In this document: piece by piece, positions 57,073 through 64,000 of the stretch
Layout of the letters: the number at the start of each line of letters is the position of its first letter
Numbering within the stretch: the stretch's first letter is position 1
NCBI GenBank assembly: GCA_030844895.1
Contig: CM061228.1
Coordinates: 34,844,626 to 34,908,625, forward strand
Source: Ambrosia x helenae
Taxonomy: Eukaryota; Streptophyta; Magnoliopsida; Asterales; Asteraceae
Direction of reading: 5' to 3'
Length of the DNA stretch: 64,000 nucleotides
Made by a program: the position numbers and the translations under genes
Notes under the pieces: generated by a model
The model's database searches: none
What the model saw: the letters and a program-made list of their open reading frames with translations, nothing else
Told to the model about the DNA's origin: nothing

Positions 57073-60000
57073 CTATTGATTGGATAGTTTTCTCTGATAG
57101 TCCATCGTCTTGATCATCAGCTTTATTCTGAGCTGCTTCTTCTGCTCAGAAGTCATTGGCGGCTCGAATGTTTTCTTCACAGGCTTTGACACATTAGCGA
57201 TCTTCACAGTCTTGCCAAGTTTGCCTTCCAAGTTGCTTCCAGCATTTATGTCATATGCAAAACAAACTCCCACAACTTGAGTATACTTTCTCGCTTGAGC
57301 AAAATCGTTGGGTTCATAGTAGATTGGATTATAGAACAACATGATGATGTCTTCGAATGTGCAATTGATCAGCCACATAGGATCAAATACATGCACATGC
57401 TTGTATTTATCCTTTCCATCCCTCAACACAATCACTGCTTCTGCCTTCCTCCAATCGTAATACCAGAATATGAAATCAGCACTAAAATGCTGTGGCATTG
57501 GCATCAACGGTATCTTCCTCATCACATTAGGTGCTTTATATATCAAAGTCACACGCTTCATATTGGTTTGAGGATCAATATCCCTATGAACTTTTCTACG
57601 AGGATATTGAGGCTTGAACCTGTTCCATTTCGTGCGACTTTCCCAAACCAATTTGTCTGCGCACCAACCGACATGCGATCCATTTACCTCGGCTCCTGAC
57701 ATTGGGAATCTGCATAAATCTCTCACCGCCCAGTATGGTAGAGTAAGCAAATCACAAAATCTGTTGAAATACAGAATTCCGGTTTCCCATTTTACAGCAA
57801 TACACTTCAGTCTGCCTAGATAAGTCCACCCAAGAGCTCTGCCTTTGAACTTGGCATTATGAAATCGATAAAAGTTACCTTGAGCTTCAGGTTTAGGTCG
57901 GTTCTCATCCATCTCCTTCAACTTCTTCATATAATTCTTCAACTCATCAGACTGGTTAGAAGAATCTTTCTTTTCATTACCAAACACCTTCTCAACAAAC
58001 TCTTCGCTTCTTTTCTTTGCTTTCTGTTTCGCTGACTTATTTGGTATCTCTGTGAAGTCAGGAAATACTTCATTCTCATCTTCTTTTCTGAAATACTGGG
58101 GAAACTCTTCATGAGTAATATCTTCTATCTCAACCTCATTGTTCTCTGGAGTATGTACATCATCTGAATGACTTCCCATATCCTTTTCAGGAATATCAGG
58201 AATTGATTCATCCATCATAAACTCCTCAAACGTCTTTCCTACCCTCTGTGCGAGACCATCTAATATTTCTTTCGCCACAGATGCAGGTAGTTCCCCTTCT
58301 TCAAGATCTGGATCTTCATATTCCAGCTCATATCTCAAATCATCAGTCTGGAATATTTCAGCGAAGCATCCTGTGAACTCAATGGTCCACTCTCTCTTCT
58401 CCAACATATTCTTGTATATCAGTTTAGCATCATCAGACAGAGATCTCACCTTTTCGTTCCAGAAGATACTTTCATCCGAATCTACATTCCCACCTTTCTT
58501 CTTGGAACTCGATTCTCCAGTATCTTTCTTCTTCTGTGGTGTTCTCTTCTCATAACTAAACTTAGTAGTATCATCTCCTCCATCATGATCACTTCCACTG
58601 CTAAACTCATCACCTTTCTTTTTCCCTGTACCTTCAGCATCATCATCATCATCATTGTTGTCATCATCATCATCATTGTCATCATCACTTTTATCCGATC
58701 CATCATCATCCTCATCATCATCATCTTCTTTCTCAGAATCAGAATACTCATAATCAACTTTCTGCTCATCTTCTTCTTCATCTTCTTCACCCTCTTTCAA
58801 CTGGGGTGCTCTGCTATACAGCTCTTCAATCAAACCACAAAGACGTTTGTTTTCCTTCTTTAACTCTTTGTTATCAGCCTTGATCAGTTTGATCTTGTTC
58901 TTGTTTCTATCACATCTTCTTTCAAGCTTCTCATTCTTAGCTTCCAACATCTGAATCTTATCATTTATCTCATCCTGATTCGATTTTGAAGCAACTACAA
59001 TTTGGAGCATCTTCTCCTCATTCTGCTTGAACTTAGTAATTTCAGCTTGTTGAGCAATCAGCATCTTCATCATGTCCTCCATCTTCTTATTAACCTGTTC
59101 CATAATATCATCATCTACAGTCATTTTCTTTGACTTAGATCTGGAGGGCTCAACTTCAACAACTTTCTCCTTTTGAGGCTTTCTAAACATATCGAGCACT
59201 TTATCCATATCGATATTGAACTGATCGATTGGTAAAGTCTCTGCCTCTTTTGCTTTCTTCTGCTTCTTAGCAACTGGTGAAGATAGCTTAGAAGGTGTTC
59301 CAGCATCAGGTAATCTCTTTCCCTTCAACAACTGAGCCAATTCTTTTTCTCTCAGTTCTTTCACACTTGACTTCTTTGCCATAGTCTTTTGTTTCTTTGT
59401 CTTCTTTGGCAAATTCACAACTACTGTATCTCCAACACTCAACTCAGCTAGATCAACTCCCAAACCTTCATCTTCAACTGATTTCTTTCTCCTCTCAGAC
59501 TCTTCTATCGACTGATTCAAGGATTCAGACTCACCAACCATAGTGGCCTTACGTTTGGTGGTCCTCACGTTCTCGTCATCAGAATCCCACTGTTCATCAA
59601 CCTCAGTCTCTTCTGAATCTACAGACTCTTCATCCACCAAACCTGATCCTTTCTTCGCCGTCGATTTCTTTCTAGCAACCTGTTGCTTTGTGCTTCCCTG
59701 ATCAATAGCCTTTCCCTTGCCCTTCCCTTTGGCTCCAGGATTAACTACTTGACGTTTCCGCTTAGTGCTTGAGTCTACATACACTAAGGGATCATCGTTA
59801 TCTGAGTCACTCTCATCATGTCTAGCTTTGTTCTTGCCAGGATCAGTGTAATCCGGACGAGCCAAAGCGCCAAACAATCTCCTGTTAGGTGGCTTCTCAC
59901 TGTCAGACACACCTTTATAACCTTTCATCCTCATCAAGGTTCTAATATTCATGTGATCTTGACCTAGGATCATAGTCGGATCCTTTTTCAGCATTGGATA

Positions 60001-60729
60001 TTTGTAGTCAAAGATCATCATTAGAAACCTCGGATACAACATAAACTTCTTAAACTTTATACCCTTCAGCATCTCCAGCATGTGGTCAAGGATCATCCCG
60101 GAAACATTAAATGGTTTGTTGAGTGTCAACGCAACCATTAATGAACTCAAACTCTTTCTCATCACGTCATAACCACCACTCACACAACCAAAGACATGAA
60201 TCAGAACATGTGCAAAGTACTTGTACTGCACTCCCAGCTTCCCCTTATACATCGATCCGTCAGTAATAGGACCTTTGTATTTCATCCTTAAGAAGCACGC
60301 CTTCTGTTCTGTCCAAGATAACTCCCTGGGATCCTCACTATCTTTGAACTTAATCTGTAACGCCTCCCGAATGTCAGCTTCAGTCAAGAACATCTCCATC
60401 TCCTGAATCTTGCTCTTGATGATCGTCTGATTCTCCCAGTAGTCATACTTAGCGTTCTGGTAAAAATCTTCAATTATGTCTTTGTAAATGATGGTTGGTG
60501 TGGCTAGAGCATGTACAATCCTGCTCCTCTTCAGAAATTCAATAATCCCAGTAAACTCCGTGTTCTTCTCAACATCTCCTAGATACGCGCAACAGTTGTG
60601 CGATCGTTCGAAAGGCCAACTGCTCCTAGTAGATGTTTCAGCTACGGGGACTGGATCTTGAACTGTGATCTCTGCTGGAGTCTCAACATTCACTGCTGGT
60701 GATTCAATATTCTCGGTTTGTTCAGCCAT
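57073..60729 (-). CDS. ORF3: intact 1218-residue post-pol protein of a Sirevirus-like element, function unknown
   Basis: The ATG at 60729 is chosen because it abuts an acceptor-like TTTTCATGTGCAG and matches the plus copy's start; the frame itself is open 27 codons further. Layout: acidic/Pro N-terminus (1-36); conserved globular domain (37-300) with WPFERSHNCCAYLGDVEKN and FMLYPRFLMMIFDYKYP; basic linker with nuclear-signal-like TKRKRQ (322-327), KKTKKQK (442-448) and KKQKKAK (488-494); coiled coil (about 540-640); Asp/Glu-rich run (649-700); charged region; C-terminal domain (about 950-1165) rich in Trp and Tyr (GWTYLGRLK, FIFWYYDW). I see no signal peptide or membrane helix, so it lacks the hallmarks of an envelope protein despite its env-like position. 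The N-terminal pattern recalls proteins common in Asteraceae retroelement annotation (memory only). Confidence 0.88.
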   Translation of the reverse strand: MAEQTENIESPAVNVETPAEITVQDPVPVAETSTRSSWPFERSHNCCAYLGDVEKNTEFTGIIEFLKRSRIVHALATPTIIYKDIIEDFYQNAKYDYWENQTIIKSKIQEMEMFLTEADIREALQIKFKDSEDPRELSWTEQKACFLRMKYKGPITDGSMYKGKLGVQYKYFAHVLIHVFGCVSGGYDVMRKSLSSLMVALTLNKPFNVSGMILDHMLEMLKGIKFKKFMLYPRFLMMIFDYKYPMLKKDPTMILGQDHMNIRTLMRMKGYKGVSDSEKPPNRRLFGALARPDYTDPGKNKARHDESDSDNDDPLVYVDSSTKRKRQVVNPGAKGKGKGKAIDQGSTKQQVARKKSTAKKGSGLVDEESVDSEETEVDEQWDSDDENVRTTKRKATMVGESESLNQSIEESERRKKSVEDEGLGVDLAELSVGDTVVVNLPKKTKKQKTMAKKSSVKELREKELAQLLKGKRLPDAGTPSKLSSPVAKKQKKAKEAETLPIDQFNIDMDKVLDMFRKPQKEKVVEVEPSRSKSKKMTVDDDIMEQVNKKMEDMMKMLIAQQAEITKFKQNEEKMLQIVVASKSNQDEINDKIQMLEAKNEKLERRCDRNKNKIKLIKADNKELKKENKRLCGLIEELYSRAPQLKEGEEDEEEDEQKVDYEYSDSEKEDDDDEDDDGSDKSDDDNDDDDDNNDDDDDAEGTGKKKGDEFSSGSDHDGGDDTTKFSYEKRTPQKKKDTGESSSKKKGGNVDSDESIFWNEKVRSLSDDAKLIYKNMLEKREWTIEFTGCFAEIFQTDDLRYELEYEDPDLEEGELPASVAKEILDGLAQRVGKTFEEFMMDESIPDIPEKDMGSHSDDVHTPENNEVEIEDITHEEFPQYFRKEDENEVFPDFTEIPNKSAKQKAKKRSEEFVEKVFGNEKKDSSNQSDELKNYMKKLKEMDENRPKPEAQGNFYRFHNAKFKGRALGWTYLGRLKCIAVKWETGILYFNRFCDLLTLPYWAVRDLCRFPMSGAEVNGSHVGWCADKLVWESRTKWNRFKPQYPRRKVHRDIDPQTNMKRVTLIYKAPNVMRKIPLMPMPQHFSADFIFWYYDWRKAEAVIVLRDGKDKYKHVHVFDPMWLINCTFEDIIMLFYNPIYYEPNDFAQARKYTQVVGVCFAYDINAGSNLEGKLGKTVKIANVSKPVKKTFEPPMTSEQKKQLRIKLMIKTMDYQRKLSNQ

Positions 60730-61318
60730 CTGCACATGAAAATCAATAAAACGCGTCAAAACACAAAAACGACAAAAATATAAAATTCTGGTCAACATGT
60801 ACTTGCACATTCGCCCATTTCTAGAGTGGTCGAATGTGAGTAAAAATGGTCGAATGAGAAAATATATGGACGAAATTGAAAAATTTTTGATTAAACATCA
60901 CATTCGTCCGTTTTTGTGATCATTCGCCCAAACATTTTCACCTTCGCCCGGTTTTTGAACCGAAGGTGGAACCTGTTTTCCCCCAAAATTTGAAAAATTG
61001 CCATTGTTGATTTTAACATGTGTTTTTGATTCTAATGTATACTAACATGTCCGACTAACACTCGTTTATAACCAATTTTATCAAATAATCAGTTTTCATT
61101 GGTTTTTAAGTGGAATTAGGGTTCGTCTGTGTTCAATTGATCAAACTAGCATCTAGACATGTTATAATCCTAATTCCTTCTACACTCTCCCCCTAAAACC
61201 TATGAAAAATGATCGGCTATCAAAAACAAACATCAAACATCATCAAAAATCCCAAAACTTGAAACCCTAAGTCGTTTTCAGAAAACGATCAATACTGATC
61301 TGTTTTGATGTCCATTAC
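60730..61318 (-). other. 5'UTR intron of ORF3 (minus copy)
   Basis: On the minus strand: donor TTGCAG|GTAATGG (GT at 61318-61317), acceptor CATGTGCAG ending at 60730, 589 nt, directly before the ATG. Contains the purine octamer at 61194-61187 and GGGCGAA-type motifs (60965-60806). Confidence 0.62.
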
Positions 61319-61452
61319 CTGCAACAGTAGTCTTAAAATGATCAGAAATATCAAGGGAACAAATCACTGAATCGTAGAAAACACAAGCAACAAGGTCTGG
61401 TACTGATGAAATTTTGAAAAAAATTTTGAATGAGAAGTTCGAAGGTGAAAAT

Positions 61453-61700
61453 GGTATTTATAGAAGTCCACTTTCGACCGGTTAAAGTGGACGAATGTGG
61501 GTTAAATCCACATTCGCCCCAATTTAATGACACGAATGTAGAAGCAGGCCACCTTCGCCCCTTTTGAAGACCCGAAGGTGAAACCTTATACCCGGAAGTG
61601 GAATTTTCACCCGGAAGTGTAAATAACCACCTTCGCCCAAAACAAAAACGGTCGAACTTGAAGATTTTTCCACATTCGACCCAATTAAGGGGCGAATGTG
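61453..61700 (-). promoter_or_regulatory. Internal promoter of ORF3 (minus copy)
   Basis: On the minus strand an array of GGGCGAATGTGG / GGTCGAAAGTGG motifs (about 61695-61475) leads into TCTATAAATACC (61464-61453). TATA-to-donor distance is about 140 nt, as in the plus copy, although surrounding sequence has diverged. Confidence 0.6.
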
Positions 61701-63162
61701 AAATGGAAAAATCTGAAAATTTCGCCAAATCACGAATTCGAATCCCGTTCAACATTTTTCAATCCGTTAAACTTTCAAAACTCAAATTTTCACATTTTGA
61801 ATGTCACAAAGTCCAGATGGTGTTATCAAATCTCAGAAATTGACCATCAAGCATCCCCGGATATCAAAAATAAAGCAGAAATGCAAATCTTTTGGATTTT
61901 CTGAAATTTTTATCAAAACACACCTAAAATCTTTTTGGATTTTGTAACTTTTTGACAATAAAAGTAAAATGCGACAAAGTAAAATGCATCAAAGTAAATG
62001 AAAACTGTAAACAATTTTGTGATTTCCGATAAGAGGATCATATCAGTTTTCTGAGAAAATCTGAACACAGCGTTGATCTATTTCAATATTATCATTAGAA
62101 ACAATATGTGACACGGCAATTGCTGATATTGTTGTCCACATAAGCTCTCATGCAGACAATTACTCAATGCTTTAAAATGATACGAATTAGATGTATTAGA
62201 CTAACACATTGTGGTTCCCACACACACGACATACTCCCGTATCAAGAAGTAATCTGCACAAAGACTCATTGTAAAGCGTGATTATGCTTTCGTCGTCTGT
62301 AATTGTACAAGATATAATGCATAGAGGTATACAGGTCAGCAAATTAATGCAGCAAAGTAACATATGCACCATACCAGGTTGAGGACTGATATTAATCATG
62401 ATTTGCATCAATGATCAATACGATATTATAGATAATCTTTGATCATCATATAACATGGAAAGTTCCTCAATTCGGTAACTTTAGGTTTTGGCATAAAGCT
62501 CTTTTATAAAGACATCCTGTCTGATCTAGGTCCGTAATGACTTACAGCAGAAGATCAGATAGGCTATCCCCAGACAACTAATAACATAACGACCCAAAAC
62601 CTCCGAGTTTTGTACAAACACCCTATCAAACGAAATTACGGTACTAAGACCATATGCCCATGAGGTGTTCATCCACAAACGCGTAGTTTGTTATGTTTGT
62701 ATCACTAATGCACGCAATATATAGTCTACGAAGCCTATCAGCATATCACACGTAATCAACATACGTCTCATTATACTATACAATTCTTTAGCCTGTGTCA
62801 GATCCCCACTGATGTACTATCATTTCCTCTTTTTATCCAGGAAATCATTTTGGGTTTTTCTAATTTTTAGGTATTTTGAAAATTTTTCAATGTTTTTGGT
62901 TTTTCTGATAAAATGACTCCCCCTAAAATAAAGAACATATTTTTGGGTTTTTAATTTTTCTGAAAAACAAAAAAAAATTTGAAAGAAACAATCCACTTGA
63001 AAGCATCAACTTCTTTGAGGATTAAACAACCCCCTCGAAAGCATCAACTTCTTTGAAGATTATGAAAGTAAAGAGAAATTCCCAATTAGCAAAGAGAAAT
63101 TCCCAATTAGCAAAAATTTAAAACTAAAACTAAAAACTAAAAATGATATACCGAGGAGCCGA
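61701..63162 (-). other. Post-pol spacer of the minus copia element
   Basis: Counterpart of 52140-53570: tandem CCCAATTAGC-containing repeats (about 63075-63115), a repeated CATCAACTTCTTTGA unit (about 63003-63055), and an internal purine octamer (62924-62917). No gene recognised. Confidence 0.7.
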
Positions 63163-64000
63163 TTAGTCCTGTTTTTCCTTTATATTGTTTACTTTCAAAA
63201 GATATTCAAAGCGGGATCTGTCAAAAGCTTTTGTAAACAAATCTGCACGTTGGTAGTCAGTATGGATTTTGACCATGTCAATCAATTCCTTAGCATAACA
63301 ATCACGGATAAAATGATATTTAATCCGGATATGTTTAGCTTTAGAATGATTTTCAGTATTTTTGGTTAATGCAATTGCGGCTTCGTTGTCACAGTGTATA
63401 GGGGTTTTAAGAAACTGCAAACCGTAATCGACCATCTGTTGTTGGATCCAGAGCACTTGCGAACAGCAACTCGAGGCTGAAATGTACTCGGCTTCACATG
63501 TAGACAGTGCGACGGAAGTCTGTTTCTTGCATTGCCAGGTAATTAACCTGCTCCCTAAAAACTGGCAACCGGCTGTTGTTGATTTGCTGTCTTTGTCACA
63601 GCCGCCCCAATCTGCATCACTAAAAGCAATAAAATCAAAATCATCATCATTAGGGTACCAAAGTCCTTTTGATGGACAACCCTTCAGATATCGAAGGATA
63701 CGCTTGACCGCCGTCAGATGACTTTGTTTCGGCTTCGATTGGTAGCGTGCACAGAGACACGTTGCATACATAATATCTGGTCGAGACGCTGTCAAATACA
63801 TCAGAGATCCGATGATTGCTCTGTATGTAAATGGGTCTGTCAGCTCCCCCTTAGCGTCCACTCCAATCCCGTGATTGGGTTGAATCGGGGTATCCATCGG
63901 CTTAGAGTCCTCCATCTGGAATCGGCTCAAGATGTCGGCTACGTATTTCGTCTGGTGAATGAAGATCCCGTCGGGTCTTTGATCCACCTGTAAGCCGAGG
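63163..64000 (-). CDS. pol: pol C-terminus (end of RT and RNase H) of the minus copia element, partial
   Basis: Open from the window edge to the stop at 63163-63165, ending ...NNIKEKQD. It contains the region after the RT catalytic core (YVADILSRFQMEDSKPMDTP, YRAIIGSLMYLTASRPD) and RNase H (SDADWGGC, SVALSTCEAEYISASS, HCDNEAAI, KHIRIKYHFIRD, RADLFTKAF). Only a few residues differ from the plus copy. It continues upstream past the window edge, so integrity of the rest is unknown. RNase H removes the RNA strand of the RNA-DNA hybrid during reverse transcription. Confidence 0.93.
   Translation of the reverse strand, partial: LGLQVDQRPDGIFIHQTKYVADILSRFQMEDSKPMDTPIQPNHGIGVDAKGELTDPFTYRAIIGSLMYLTASRPDIMYATCLCARYQSKPKQSHLTAVKRILRYLKGCPSKGLWYPNDDDFDFIAFSDADWGGCDKDSKSTTAGCQFLGSRLITWQCKKQTSVALSTCEAEYISASSCCSQVLWIQQQMVDYGLQFLKTPIHCDNEAAIALTKNTENHSKAKHIRIKYHFIRDCYAKELIDMVKIHTDYQRADLFTKAFDRSRFEYLLKVNNIKEKQD

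Larger units (their letters stand above)
56522..64000 (-). mobile_element. Sirevirus-like Ty1/copia element, minus copy (runs off the right edge)
   Basis: Read right to left: pol end (64000-63163), spacer with direct repeats and internal purine tract, ORF3 promoter and intron, intact ORF3 (60729-57073), terminal purine tract (57069-57062) and 3' LTR (57059-56522). RNase H is nearly identical to the plus copy. The left end falls inside ORF3 of the plus copy, so insertion there is inferred; the preceding bases AAGAT (56517-56521) are the expected 5-bp target duplication, checkable beyond the right edge. Confidence 0.9.

Noticed and set aside
57073..60729. Envelope glycoprotein
   Set aside because: Position after pol suggests it, but I see no signal peptide, membrane helix or Cys-rich ectodomain, and there are nuclear-type basic clusters.
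57073..60810. Start of ORF3 at 60810 (1245 codons)
   Set aside because: The first 27 codons would lie in the putative intron and contain its acceptor; the plus copy aligns well only from the Met at 60729.

Overview
The window is plant nuclear DNA, very probably from a eudicot and perhaps an Asteraceae (inferred from element types, not proven). It is AT-rich, with plant-type introns and MITEs, and almost wholly made of nested transposable elements. I see no ordinary host gene, no functional tRNA or rRNA gene and no CRISPR array. The most intact protein genes belong to elements: a Myb/SANT-like protein in a Harbinger-type DNA transposon (24115-25470) and a 1218-residue post-pol ORF in a Ty1/copia element (57073-60729, minus strand).

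Layout. 1317-15289 is a long-LTR element (A) with a 5-bp target duplication; its 3' LTR has lost its front half. A very young non-autonomous element (LARD, 4880-13508; about 3-kb LTRs identical by eye except for two indels) sits inside it. 15630-17900 holds three inverted-repeat elements. 19440-20490 is a gypsy leader/gag remnant abutting a decayed minus-strand copia of Ale/Retrofit type (20505-23603), whose LTR is split by the Harbinger element (23742-25840). 26481-29370 holds a SINE, a MITE loaded with GGT repeats, and non-LTR pseudogene pieces. 29372-36438 holds a minus-strand LTR fragment (E), a copia fragment split by solo LTR D, and LTR C. 36439-43644 is element B (gag but no pol), cut by a copia element.

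43645-64000 carries two copies of one Sirevirus-like Ty1/copia family, tail to tail. The plus copy (43645-56521) has LTR, tRNA-Met-type primer site, very long gag, pol, a spacer and the extra ORF, with several lesions. The minus copy (56522 to beyond the window edge) appears to have inserted into the plus copy's extra ORF.

Two observations stand out. (1) The copia family looks intron-regulated. A 169-nt candidate intron at the gag-pol junction is phase 0 and removes the gag stop. The extra ORF has its own TATA box, a short 5' exon and a roughly 590-nt 5'UTR intron ending exactly at the ATG, with the same layout in both copies. (2) The long LTRs share one hidden architecture: a U3 module resembling a tRNA gene on the minus strand (three families), a TATA box, a short exon, an AT-rich intron 1 holding covarying hairpins and a second tRNA-like module at near-constant distance from the donor, a 63-72-nt exon 2, and a 440-520-nt intron 2 ending before the primer-binding site. 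All of this was read by eye; no alignment or search was run.
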